Of a DNA stretch of 64,000 bases, positions 34,811 to 43,096 are shown one piece after another. Location: contig CABRZL010000002.1 of NCBI GenBank assembly GCA_902475435.1, positions 1 to 64,000 on the forward strand, read 5' to 3'. Numbering within the stretch: position 1 is the stretch's first letter; every line of letters begins with the position of its first letter. The stretch is from an uncultured Eubacteriales bacterium (GTDB taxonomy: Bacteria > Bacillota > Clostridia > Oscillospirales > Oscillospiraceae). A program made the translations under genes and the position numbers. The notes under the pieces are model-generated. The model saw nothing but the letters and a program-made list of their open reading frames with translations. It did no database searches and was not told the DNA's origin.

Positions 34811-36256
34811 GTGAAGATTACGGAACTGAGTCTTATGGCTTTGACGGAAGCTTTGCAGAAAAAAGAAGTTTCCGCGCAGGAAGCAGCAGAGGCCTATCTG
34901 GCCAAGATTGCAACAACGGATCCTGATGTGGGTGCCTATCTGTCCGTCACCGGGGAGGCCGCCGTTGCCGCCGCAAAGCAGGTGGACGAAAGACGGGCCA
35001 GCGGGGAAGTGTTGCCGCGGCTGGCCGGCGTACCCTGTGGAATCAAGGACAATATCTGCACCAGGGGCATGACCACAACCTGTGCGTCAAAAATGCTGGA
35101 ACACTTCATGCCGCCTTACGACGCCACGGTTATGGAGAAATTAAATGCGCAGCACGTTGTTGTGTTGGGAAAACTCAATATGGATGAATTTGCAATGGGG
35201 TCCTCTACGGAAAATTCCTATTTTCAGATTACCCACAACCCCAGAGATCTCTCCCGGGTGCCAGGAGGGTCCTCCGGCGGTTCGGCTGCGGCGGTGGCGG
35301 CCGGAGAGGCGGCCTTTGCGCTGGGCTCTGATACTGGGGGATCAATCCGACAGCCTGCGGCGTTTTGCGGCGTAGTGGGTATGAAGCCGACCTATGGACT
35401 GGTAAGCCGATATGGGCTGATCGCATTTGCGTCATCCCTGGATCAGATCGGTCCGCTGACGAAAAACGTCTATGATAGCGCCATGGTGCTGGAGAGTATC
35501 TGCGGTCATGATCCCAAGGACTCCACCTCGCTGCCCGATTCCGCGCTTTCTATGACGAAGGGAATTGAAGACGGCGTCAAAGGAATGCGCTTCGCGCTGC
35601 CCAAGGAGTATTTTTCGGATGCGTTGGATCCGGAGATTGCGGCGGCCATTCGAGCGGCGGCACATCGCCTTGAAACCCTGGGAGCTCAGGTGGATGAAGT
35701 GAGCCTGGAAAACCTGGATTTTGCATTGCCCGCCTATTATGTTATCTCATCGGCGGAGGCGTCGTCCAATTTAGCGCGGTTTGACGGCGTCAAATATGGA
35801 TTTCGTGCGCAGAATGTGAAGGAAATTCATGACCTCTATAAAGAAACTCGTTCCCAGGGCTTTGGGCCGGAGGTCAAACGGCGCATTATGCTGGGCTCCT
35901 TTGTGCTCTCCGCAGGATATTACGATGCGTATTACAAAAAAGCCTTGCAGGTGAGGACGCTTTTAAAACAGTCCTTTGACAAAATTTTTGAGAATTATGA
36001 TGCAGTACTGTCTCCGGTGGCGCCGACTACGGCCTATAAAATTGGAGAGAAGACAAAGGATCCTTTGGAGATGTATCTGGGGGATGTCTATACGGTTCCT
36101 GTCAACATTGCGGGACTGCCGGCTCTGTCAATGCCGTGTGGAACAGACAGCAAGGGGCTGCCAATTGGAATGCAGCTCATTGGAAAACCCTTCTCGGAAC
36201 CGGTGCTGTATCGGGCGGGATATGCTTTTGAGCTGGAAGGAGGTTCGGAGCTATGA
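34811..36256 (+). CDS. gatA: Asp/Glu-tRNA amidotransferase subunit A
   Basis: 481-aa amidase-signature glutaminase subunit that releases ammonia from glutamine for GatB. The Ser-cisSer-Lys triad is intact at K79, S154 and S178, the same numbering as in Staphylococcus aureus GatA, within GIKDN, GGSSGGSAA and TGGSIRQP. GTG start at 34811 with AAGGAGGG just upstream. Its stop overlaps the gatB start (ATGA), so the two are coupled. Together with the AspRS-GatC fusion and GatB it forms a complete transamidosome set. Confidence 0.96.
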   Translation: MKITELSLMALTEALQKKEVSAQEAAEAYLAKIATTDPDVGAYLSVTGEAAVAAAKQVDERRASGEVLPRLAGVPCGIKDNICTRGMTTTCASKMLEHFMPPYDATVMEKLNAQHVVVLGKLNMDEFAMGSSTENSYFQITHNPRDLSRVPGGSSGGSAAAVAAGEAAFALGSDTGGSIRQPAAFCGVVGMKPTYGLVSRYGLIAFASSLDQIGPLTKNVYDSAMVLESICGHDPKDSTSLPDSALSMTKGIEDGVKGMRFALPKEYFSDALDPEIAAAIRAAAHRLETLGAQVDEVSLENLDFALPAYYVISSAEASSNLARFDGVKYGFRAQNVKEIHDLYKETRSQGFGPEVKRRIMLGSFVLSAGYYDAYYKKALQVRTLLKQSFDKIFENYDAVLSPVAPTTAYKIGEKTKDPLEMYLGDVYTVPVNIAGLPALSMPCGTDSKGLPIGMQLIGKPFSEPVLYRAGYAFELEGGSEL

Positions 36257-37680
36257 TGCAGGATTATGAGATGGTGATCGGCCTGGAAGTCCATGTAGAA
36301 CTGAAAACAGCCACCAAGATATTCTGCGGCTGCTCCACCAAATTCGGTGCGCCGCCCAATACACAGTGTTGCCCCGTGTGTACTGGAATGCCCGGTGCAC
36401 TGCCGGTGCTGAACGGCAAAGTTGTGGAATATGCGGTGATGGCAGGTCTTGCAACCAACTGTGAAATTGCGTCTTATTCCAAGCAGGACCGGAAGAACTA
36501 CTTTTACCCGGATCTGCCCAAGGCTTATCAGATCTCTCAATATGATCTGCCTCTATGCAGTCACGGCTATTTGGACATCGAAACAGAGGCGGGGAAAAAG
36601 CGCATCGGGATTACCCGTATCCATATCGAGGAGGATGCCGGAAAACTCACCCATGTAGAGGGGCACGGAACGCTGATTGACTGCAACCGCTGCGGCGTGC
36701 CGCTTATTGAAATTGTTTCGGAACCGGATATGCGTTCGGCGGAAGAGGCGAAGGCATACCTGCAGAAACTGCGCGCCATCATTCTTTACACCGGTGTTTC
36801 GGACTGTAAAATGAACGAGGGGTCTTTGCGCTGCGACGTCAACCTGTCCATTCGCAAAAAGGGAAGCAGTCAGCTGGGGACCCGTACAGAAATGAAGAAT
36901 CTCAACAGCTTTCAGAGTGTTGTGAAAGCTGTTGAGTATGAATTTGCCCGTCAGGTCAGCGTGCTGGATGAGGGCGGCGAAGTGATCCAGGAGACACGGC
37001 GGTTTGATATGAATACCGGCAAGACATCTTCCATGCGTTCCAAGGAAAACGCCGATGACTACCGTTATTTCCCGGATCCGGATCTCATTCCGATCGTGGT
37101 TAGCGATGAGTTCCGGAAACAGATGGAGAATCGGATTCCCGTACTACCGGATGAGCGGAAACAGATTTATCAGGAGAAATACGGCCTTTCCTCTCTGGCG
37201 GCGGAAAACCTGGTGACCCGAAAAGAGATTGCCGATTTTTTTGAAACTGTGGCCCAGGATACGCAATATCCATTGCTGGCGGCCAATCTGGTGGTAAATG
37301 AGGTTGCCCGGCTCTGTCCGGAAGATCGGGAAGTTCCCGTGGCGCCGGAACATCTGGCCGTATTGGCAGATCTCCTGGGAACCGGTAAGGTAAACGGCGG
37401 CACTTGCAAAAAGGTGATTGGACAGTTATTCCGGGAAGATCAGGATCCGGTAGCTTTGATTGAAGCCCAGGGCCTTCAACAGATCAGCGATGAGGCAGTG
37501 CTTCTGCCCATGGCCCGGGAGGTATTGGCGCAGAGTCAAAAGGTGGTCTCTGATTATCGAAAGGGGAACAAAAATGCATTCCATGCCTTGGTGGGTCAGA
37601 TGATGAAAAAAACCCAGGGTAAAGGCAACCCCCAGGTGATTGGCGAAATGCTCACAAAATTGTTGGAAGAACAGGAATAG
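36253..37680 (+). CDS. gatB: Asp/Glu-tRNA amidotransferase subunit B
   Basis: 475-aa kinase-and-tRNA-binding subunit that phosphorylates the misacylated Asp (or Glu) and amidates it. It has GLEVHVELKTATKIFCGC at the start with the zinc Cys set (C29, C31, C43 and C46 region), the IEEDAGKL motif, DYRYFPDPDL and a C-terminal YqeY-like helical tail ending in the usual GNPQVIGEMLTKLL. Usual length. Last gene of the T-box-controlled operon. Confidence 0.96.
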   Translation: MMQDYEMVIGLEVHVELKTATKIFCGCSTKFGAPPNTQCCPVCTGMPGALPVLNGKVVEYAVMAGLATNCEIASYSKQDRKNYFYPDLPKAYQISQYDLPLCSHGYLDIETEAGKKRIGITRIHIEEDAGKLTHVEGHGTLIDCNRCGVPLIEIVSEPDMRSAEEAKAYLQKLRAIILYTGVSDCKMNEGSLRCDVNLSIRKKGSSQLGTRTEMKNLNSFQSVVKAVEYEFARQVSVLDEGGEVIQETRRFDMNTGKTSSMRSKENADDYRYFPDPDLIPIVVSDEFRKQMENRIPVLPDERKQIYQEKYGLSSLAAENLVTRKEIADFFETVAQDTQYPLLAANLVVNEVARLCPEDREVPVAPEHLAVLADLLGTGKVNGGTCKKVIGQLFREDQDPVALIEAQGLQQISDEAVLLPMAREVLAQSQKVVSDYRKGNKNAFHALVGQMMKKTQGKGNPQVIGEMLTKLLEEQE

Positions 37681-37714
37681 GAAATACCGCCGGACTCTCT
37701 TCCGGCGGTATTTC
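37681..37714. terminator. Bidirectional hairpin after gatB
   Basis: 13-bp perfect stem (37681-37693 with 37702-37714) directly after the gatB stop, with a short T run inside the stem end. It separates gatB from the convergent 37718-38098 gene. Confidence 0.7.
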
Positions 37715-37717
37715 CGT

Positions 37718-38098
37718 TCAAAGATTCAGCAGCCTTTGGAGACGAAGACCCTCGGGCGCTGTGACAGCGTGCCAACCGTGGTGTCCTGCGGGTACGGCAT
37801 AGGTGTTTTTGCCGTCGGATACATATATGGTTCCGGGGTTGGCGTATCCCTCGTCGTGCAGGAAGGCGGCAAAGACCTCGGCTTCCCGCCGGTGCATAGG
37901 CGTAGACAGACCGTCCAAATCCAATACCATCGCGCGGAAAGGTTGGTCCGTGCCCAAGGGTCCCAAGAGCAACGTGTCCACCGGAAGGGTCAGGCTTCGG
38001 CAGCACATCAGTTGCCATTCCTTTCGATCCGGAAATCCACATGCCGTGTCAAGAATCAATGCGCTGCCCTGCTTCCCTGCATATCGTCTGAGCTTCAT
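37718..38098 (-). CDS. Protein of unknown function (126 aa)
   Basis: 126-aa soluble protein that I cannot assign. It is not secreted. It contains three cysteines (C20, C32 and C33), a MVLDLDGLSTP strand and a TIYVSDGKNTYAVPAGHHGW stretch, and ends in a Leu-rich helix. The ATG at 38098 has a weak GGTGA upstream; a GTG nine bases earlier is also possible. Convergent with gatB and divergent from galE. Its frame is open and codon use looks like its neighbours, so it is probably real. Confidence 0.6.
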   Translation of the reverse strand: MKLRRYAGKQGSALILDTACGFPDRKEWQLMCCRSLTLPVDTLLLGPLGTDQPFRAMVLDLDGLSTPMHRREAEVFAAFLHDEGYANPGTIYVSDGKNTYAVPAGHHGWHAVTAPEGLRLQRLLNL

Positions 38099-38233
38099 CT
38101 TTATCACCGTTTTATTCTATGCGGGAGGCAGTCTGTCGGTATGTAGAATTTCGCCTGTTTACCAATTTTTTCGTTTTCTTTTTTTGCGTCCTGTGGTATA
38201 CTGAATGTAATTTCATGGAAAGGAGTTGTTTTC

Positions 38234-39250
38234 ATGTCTGTATTACTCACCGGCGGCGCTGGATTTATCGGGTCGCACACGGCGGTAGAGATGATCCGCG
38301 CCGGTTATGATGTTGTGATAGCTGACAACTTGTCCAATGCCAGTCCCAAGGTTATAGATAGGATTGAAACCATTGCCGGGACACGGCCCAAATTTTATCA
38401 GATTGACGTGGCCGATCCTGCTGCGCTGGAGCCGGTTTTCCGGGAGAACCGGATTGACGGGGTCATTCATTTTGCCGGATTTAAATGTGTGCCGGAGAGC
38501 ACAAAGCTGCCTCTGAAATACTATCGCAATAACCTGGATACTGCGCTGACTACGCTGGAGGTCATGGAGAAATATGGCTGCAACGCCTTTGTTTTTTCCT
38601 CTTCCGCCACAGTCTATGGCGAAGTCAACCAGGCCCCTTTTACAGAAGATATGCCGACAGGGTCGGCGACCAATCCCTATGGCACCACCAAATTGATGAT
38701 TGAACAGATTTTGGTGGACGCCTGCAAGGCCAATGAAAACCTTTCCGCAGTGCTTTTGCGGTATTTTAACCCCATTGGAGCACACCCCTCCGGACTTATG
38801 GGAGAAGCGCCTAACGGGATTCCAAACAATCTCATGCCCTATATCACCCAGGTTGCCATTGGGAAACGCGACCATTTGTCTGTATACGGAAATGACTACC
38901 CCACACCGGATGGCACCGGTGTTCGGGATTATATCCATGTGGTAGATCTGGCGGAAGGCCATGTGAAGGCCATGGATTATGCGCTTCAGCATACCGGTGC
39001 AGAACCCATCAATCTGGGAACCGGAAAGGGAAGCAGCGTCCTGGAAGTGGTTCATGCATTTGAAGAAGCCAGCGGTGTTAAAATTCCCTTGGTCATTACG
39101 GAGCGGCGTCCCGGCGATATTGCCATCTGTTATGCCGATGCGTCCAAGGCAGAAAAACTGCTGGGGTGGAAAGCGCATTATAACCTGGCGGACATGTGTG
39201 CCCATTCCTGGAACTGGCAGAAAAATAACCCCAGGGGCTATGACGACTGA
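38234..39250 (+). CDS. galE: UDP-glucose 4-epimerase
   Basis: 338-aa SDR-family epimerase that interconverts UDP-Glc and UDP-Gal (or the GlcNAc forms). NAD-binding GGAGFIGSH starts at residue 7; the catalytic S..YxxxK is SSSATVYGE followed by NPYGTTK. Full length and well conserved. AAAGGAG precedes the ATG. A TATACT -10 (38197-38202) with an upstream TG gives a likely promoter, the -35 being poor. UDP-Gal from here could feed the glf (UDP-Galf) enzyme of the polysaccharide locus at 57.6 kb. Confidence 0.95.
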   Translation: MSVLLTGGAGFIGSHTAVEMIRAGYDVVIADNLSNASPKVIDRIETIAGTRPKFYQIDVADPAALEPVFRENRIDGVIHFAGFKCVPESTKLPLKYYRNNLDTALTTLEVMEKYGCNAFVFSSSATVYGEVNQAPFTEDMPTGSATNPYGTTKLMIEQILVDACKANENLSAVLLRYFNPIGAHPSGLMGEAPNGIPNNLMPYITQVAIGKRDHLSVYGNDYPTPDGTGVRDYIHVVDLAEGHVKAMDYALQHTGAEPINLGTGKGSSVLEVVHAFEEASGVKIPLVITERRPGDIAICYADASKAEKLLGWKAHYNLADMCAHSWNWQKNNPRGYDD

Positions 39251-39259
39251 GAATGATTC

Positions 39260-39290
39260 AAGGCGGGCCGAAAGTTTCGGTCCGCCTTTT
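39260..39290 (+). terminator. Terminator after galE
   Basis: About 13-bp stem (39260-39273 with 39275-39288, one G-U, small loop) ending in CCTTTTC. Confidence 0.8.
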
Positions 39291-39356
39291 CTATGGCATC
39301 TTTCTGCTTCTTGTGATACAATACATCCATAAGATAGGGAAAGGCTGTATAAATTT

Positions 39357-40211
39357 ATGGATAAAATTGATTTGCACGTTCATACCACTGCTTCGGATGG
39401 AACCATGAGTCCGAAAGAAGTGGTTTCTCTGGCTACGATGCTGGGCCTCAAGGCCATTGCATTGACGGATCACGATACCATGGATGGCCTTCAGGAGGCG
39501 GGAGAGACGGCGGAACTGATGGGTATTTCTGTAGTACCCGGCATTGAAATTTCAAGCGATTATCGAGGCAAAGAGGTTCATATTCTGGGGTACTTTCTCG
39601 ATCCGGATGCGCAAAAGCTAAAGGATTATATGGCGTGGGTCCGGAGATCCCGTCGGACTCGAAATGAAAAAATAATAGAGAAGCTCCAAAAGAAAGGGTA
39701 TTCCATCACCTTAGAACAATTGGAGTCGGAATTTCCGGGTGCCGTGCTGGGACGGCCCCATATTGCCAGAAAATTGGTGGAGCTTGGGGCGGTGCATTCT
39801 GTAAAAGAGGCGTTTCGGCGTTATTTGGATACAGGACGAAGCTGCTATGTACCCAGGGAATATATTCCTTTCGTAGATGGAGCCAAGCTGATCCGGGACT
39901 GCGGCGGTGTGGCAGTTTTAGCGCATCCCTTACAGTATGGTTTTACAAAATCGGAACTGGAGGCGTTGGTCAAGGCGGCGGTCGATGCCAAATTTACTGG
40001 AATGGAAATTCTCTATACAGGATACACGCAAGGGGACATTCAAAAGCTCTATGATCTGGCAGAGGAATACACGCTGTTGCCCACCGGTGGCAGCGACTTT
40101 CACGGAGATAATAAGCCGGGCGTTCAGTTGGGAAGCGGGGATGGCAAGCTCGCTGTACCCGCCTATATGCTGGCAATGCTGGCCATGAGCCAGTATCCGC
40201 CTCAGAGATGA
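39357..40211 (+). CDS. PHP-domain phosphoesterase (RNase AM / YciV type)
   Basis: 284-aa metal-dependent phosphoesterase. PHP motifs: DLHVHTTASDG (5-15), LTDHDT (about 36-41), the PGIEIS strand, VLAHP (about 186-190), and a C-terminal GGSDFHG (about 245-251). Members of this group hydrolyse 3',5'-nucleotide bisphosphates (pAp) or trim RNA 5' ends. Usual length. A TACAAT -10 is at 39317-39322 with a poor -35. The ribosome binding site is weak (GGGAAAGG, 12 nt before). Monocistronic. Confidence 0.88.
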   Translation: MDKIDLHVHTTASDGTMSPKEVVSLATMLGLKAIALTDHDTMDGLQEAGETAELMGISVVPGIEISSDYRGKEVHILGYFLDPDAQKLKDYMAWVRRSRRTRNEKIIEKLQKKGYSITLEQLESEFPGAVLGRPHIARKLVELGAVHSVKEAFRRYLDTGRSCYVPREYIPFVDGAKLIRDCGGVAVLAHPLQYGFTKSELEALVKAAVDAKFTGMEILYTGYTQGDIQKLYDLAEEYTLLPTGGSDFHGDNKPGVQLGSGDGKLAVPAYMLAMLAMSQYPPQR

Positions 40212-40342
40212 TTTGCAAAATGCACAATAAAAATATAATTTATTGTTAAATTTTACTAAGCTTTTTGGGGGACACGCTGTATAATAAAATTACAGACACC
40301 ATGGTTGGATGGTCTGAATTTTAATAACTGCGAGGGATACGC

Positions 40343-41089
40343 ATGGCAAAACAATATGCAATTGTAACAGGTGGAAGCCGCGGTTTGGGCGAGGGAATGG
40401 CGCTGAGACTTGCCAAACTGGGCTATGATCTGGTAATTAACTATGTCAGTGAAAACAGCAAAGAAAAAGCAGAGCGGGTTCTGGCAAAGGCTGCGGAAAC
40501 CTACGGTGTGAAGGGCTTGGTCGTTCAGGCCGACGTGTCGGACTACGAGCAATGCAAAAAACTGGTAGAAGCTGCGGTTTCTACCTTTGGAGAGCAGATC
40601 GGTGTTTTGGTCAATAATGCCGGCATTTCCAACGGAAAATCCTTTTTGGAGATTCAGCCGGAGGAATACCGCCGTTTAATCAATACCAATCTGGTGAGTT
40701 ATTTGAATGTTACACATCTGGTGATTCCCTATATGGTGAAAAATAAAACGGGCTGCATTGTCAATACTGCCTCCATCGGCGGCTTGATGGGTGTAGTGAA
40801 TCAGGTGGATTACTGCGCGGCGAAGAGCGGCGTGATTGGATTTACCCGTGCATTGGCCATGGAATTTGGGCCGGTAGGTATTCGGGTCAACGCCATTGCG
40901 CCCGGTATGATCTGGACGGATATGCTCAAGGGATCTAACCAGGATGAAGTAGATGCGCTGAAGAAGTCCATTCCCTTGGGAGAGATCGGAGAAGTAGACG
41001 ATATTGCAGGCTGTATGGAATATCTGGTAACCGCCAAATATGTCACCGGACAGACGATTTCCCCCAATGGCGGCATCATTATGCCGTAA
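40343..41089 (+). CDS. SDR-family oxidoreductase (FabG-like)
   Basis: 248-aa short-chain dehydrogenase/reductase. TGGSRGLG (9-16) binds NAD(P), NNAG (about 92-95) is the structural motif, and the catalytic Ser-Tyr-Lys is NTASIGG followed by YCAAKSG. FabG, hydroxysteroid dehydrogenases and sugar dehydrogenases all have this form, so the substrate cannot be told. A TATAAT -10 at 40280-40285 lacks a good -35. It is convergent with the second beta-helix gene. It may act with the flavin reductases of the region, but this is only proximity. Confidence 0.85.
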   Translation: MAKQYAIVTGGSRGLGEGMALRLAKLGYDLVINYVSENSKEKAERVLAKAAETYGVKGLVVQADVSDYEQCKKLVEAAVSTFGEQIGVLVNNAGISNGKSFLEIQPEEYRRLINTNLVSYLNVTHLVIPYMVKNKTGCIVNTASIGGLMGVVNQVDYCAAKSGVIGFTRALAMEFGPVGIRVNAIAPGMIWTDMLKGSNQDEVDALKKSIPLGEIGEVDDIAGCMEYLVTAKYVTGQTISPNGGIIMP

Positions 41090-41121
41090 GCATACGGATG
41101 TTTGACTGTTGAAGAATAAGG

Positions 41122-41161
41122 AAACAGGACGGGCACTAAAAATGTGTCCGTCCTGTTTTTT
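41122..41161. terminator. Terminator after SDR gene
   Basis: 15-bp stem (41122-41136 with 41144-41158, one G-U), then T6. It may also stop the convergent beta-helix transcript. Confidence 0.85.
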
Positions 41162-41193
41162 ATCAATGCTAGGTCACAGGAAACATTTGCGAA

Positions 41194-42936
41194 TCAGGCG
41201 GTGAGGGTAACAGCACCGGTATAAGTACCGGGGGCAACTTCCGTGTTTTTACCGTTTACTGTGAGAGTACCGATTACCGAGCAGCCTTCCTCGATGGTGA
41301 GAGAGCTGAGATAAGAGGTGCCGGCGACGTGCCAGACAGCACCATTTTTCAGTGTGACAATGACGCCGTTGTTCACAACCGGCTGTGCAGTATTGACAAC
41401 TTCTCCCAATTCCTCGCAGTTATCCTTAAAGACTTTTTCCACCCGATGAAGGGCTTTGGAAGCGGAAATAATGCCAGTGATATCTGTGTTGTCAAAGGTC
41501 AGCGACAAATTGCGGACGCCGTCATAGCCGTTGCCACCGCCGCCCGGGCCCTTACCGGGACCGCCGGGGCCTCCAGGACCGCCGGGGCCGTCAGGACCTG
41601 CGCCGGGAGGTGGCGCCATGACCATTTTGGGGCCGGTGTCTCCCTTTTTGCCCGTGGAGCCGTTATAAAAATCACCGTGGATAGTCATATCCTTGAAGGA
41701 TGCAATGACATCGTAAGTTTCCCTGGCCACGGTATTATCGTGGGATGGATCATATTGATCGTCTTCCTTGGGGTCGATGTAATAACCGGCGGGGTTACCG
41801 GGGTCATCAGAGTTCATGACCTGAAGGATGATTCCATTGCCGGGAGCGAGGACAGAGCTCTCCGCTTCGATGATGGGTGCGCATCCCTTGACAACTACGG
41901 TAGTTTCATCGGTGTTAAACACCGAACCGTCGGCAATGGTCAGCCGGCCGCCCTCGTTGCGGAAGCACATGACGCCAAAACGCCCTGCGTCTACTTTGGT
42001 GTTTTTGAATACACCGGAAGCGGTTTCGTTTGCCATAATCAGGGCATAGTCCGGCACATCGATCCGGCAGTTTTCAAAAGTATCAATGCAGTCGCCAATG
42101 GAGAATGCGCCGTAACCGCTGGGACCAGTGATGGCCACATCACAGTTTTTGAGGTTCAGACGGCAACGGCGAACGCCATCGGTGGACATAACGCCCCAAG
42201 CTTCTGATGTTATGGTGCAGTCTTCATACCAGGCGTCGGCATAGTCGGCCAAGTTTGTGGCGCGGCAGTTACCGCGGAGGCCCAACATCCAGGGAACCCG
42301 GCGCATATTACCGGGCATGACGTTGTCTTCATAATCCGCAGGGAGTACGCCGTCTTGGGCGGAGATTTCGCAATTTTTGACATAAATCTTACTATTGCCG
42401 CCGGCAAACAAAGCGCCCCGAGCGGCTCCTTGGGTAGAAACATAGGAGTCCTCGACTGTAAGAATGGCGTCGTCTCCGGACATAATGCCGGCGCCGTATC
42501 CTATAAAGTCGTTGCTGCCGTTGCCCTGAAGGGTAATGTCCGCACCGGTTACCGTATAGGGACCTTTGCCGCCGATGCAGATACCGTTGAAATTTTCATC
42601 CTGGCTTTCAATGGTGATGTCGATTGCCTCGCCGTCTTTGATTTCTCCATCGGTGACGGCGGACAGCGCGGACTTCTCTTCCACTACTGTGCCGCCGTCC
42701 ACATAGATGGCAGAGCGGAATTGATAGTTACCGTTGGGAATTGGGTCTAAAATCTCCAGCACAATGTCGCCTTCGTAATTACCGGGCTTTGGACTGACGT
42801 TCCGGCCATTCCAGGTCATGACCAGAGTTTTTCCCTCCGGGGGAAGCAGTTCCGCTCCAGGGAGAATGGTCAGGCCAAAGAGTTCTGTGGTTTCCGGAAT
42901 GACCCACCGGCCTTCGACTTTTTTGAATGTTTTCAA
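41194..42936 (-). CDS. Second right-handed beta-helix protein with Gly-Gly-Pro tract (TTG start)
   Basis: 580-aa paralogue of the 8388-10109 protein: both have the same end modules (LTILPGAEL, LVMTWNG, PGNYEG at the N-terminus; SLTIEEGC, LTVNGK, PGTYTG at the C-terminus) and share the core beginning VPWMLGL and ATNL, with GYGA.SIG later. Short Asn/Asp-rich rungs predict a solenoid. The Gly-Gly-Pro tract (about residues 438-468) sits one rung later than in the paralogue. There is no signal peptide. Start: TTG at 42936 with AAGGAGG 7 nt upstream; the frame is open to 42999, but that extension contains the promoter. Function unknown. Confidence 0.85.
   Translation of the reverse strand: MKTFKKVEGRWVIPETTELFGLTILPGAELLPPEGKTLVMTWNGRNVSPKPGNYEGDIVLEILDPIPNGNYQFRSAIYVDGGTVVEEKSALSAVTDGEIKDGEAIDITIESQDENFNGICIGGKGPYTVTGADITLQGNGSNDFIGYGAGIMSGDDAILTVEDSYVSTQGAARGALFAGGNSKIYVKNCEISAQDGVLPADYEDNVMPGNMRRVPWMLGLRGNCRATNLADYADAWYEDCTITSEAWGVMSTDGVRRCRLNLKNCDVAITGPSGYGAFSIGDCIDTFENCRIDVPDYALIMANETASGVFKNTKVDAGRFGVMCFRNEGGRLTIADGSVFNTDETTVVVKGCAPIIEAESSVLAPGNGIILQVMNSDDPGNPAGYYIDPKEDDQYDPSHDNTVARETYDVIASFKDMTIHGDFYNGSTGKKGDTGPKMVMAPPPGAGPDGPGGPGGPGGPGKGPGGGGNGYDGVRNLSLTFDNTDITGIISASKALHRVEKVFKDNCEELGEVVNTAQPVVNNGVIVTLKNGAVWHVAGTSYLSSLTIEEGCSVIGTLTVNGKNTEVAPGTYTGAVTLTA
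41533..41622. repeat. Gly/Pro-rich low-complexity tract
   Basis: Imperfect 9-bp repeats coding for Gly-Gly-Pro and Gly/Pro-rich residues in the second beta-helix gene. Shorter and more degenerate than the tract at 8842-8948. Confidence 0.8.
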
Positions 42937-42970
42937 GGGAATACCTCCTTCGTATCCGAAATCAATATTT

Positions 42971-42999
42971 AGCATACGCGAAAATGCTGTGAATTGCAA
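42971..42999 (-). promoter_or_regulatory. Promoter of the second beta-helix gene
   Basis: Minus strand: -35 TTGCAA (42994-42999), 17-bp spacer, -10 TATGCT (42971-42976). Confidence 0.7.
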
Positions 43000-43030
43000 G
43001 TATCATTCTCCGGTAAACTATATCAAAATA

Positions 43031-43076
43031 TAAAAAATAATTGCCCCGAACCAGCCTGTCCTGGTTCGGGGCAATT
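43031..43076 (-). terminator. Terminator after the solute-binding lipoprotein
   Basis: 16-bp perfect stem (43039-43054 with 43061-43076), 6-nt loop, then a minus-strand ATTTTTT run at 43031-43038. Confidence 0.9.
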
Positions 43077-43096
43077 CAAATATGGAAAGGAAATGG

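Noticed and set aside
42937..42999. N-terminal extension of the second beta-helix protein
   Set aside because: It overlaps the promoter (-10 at 42971-42976) and has no ribosome binding site; TTG 42936 has an ideal one.
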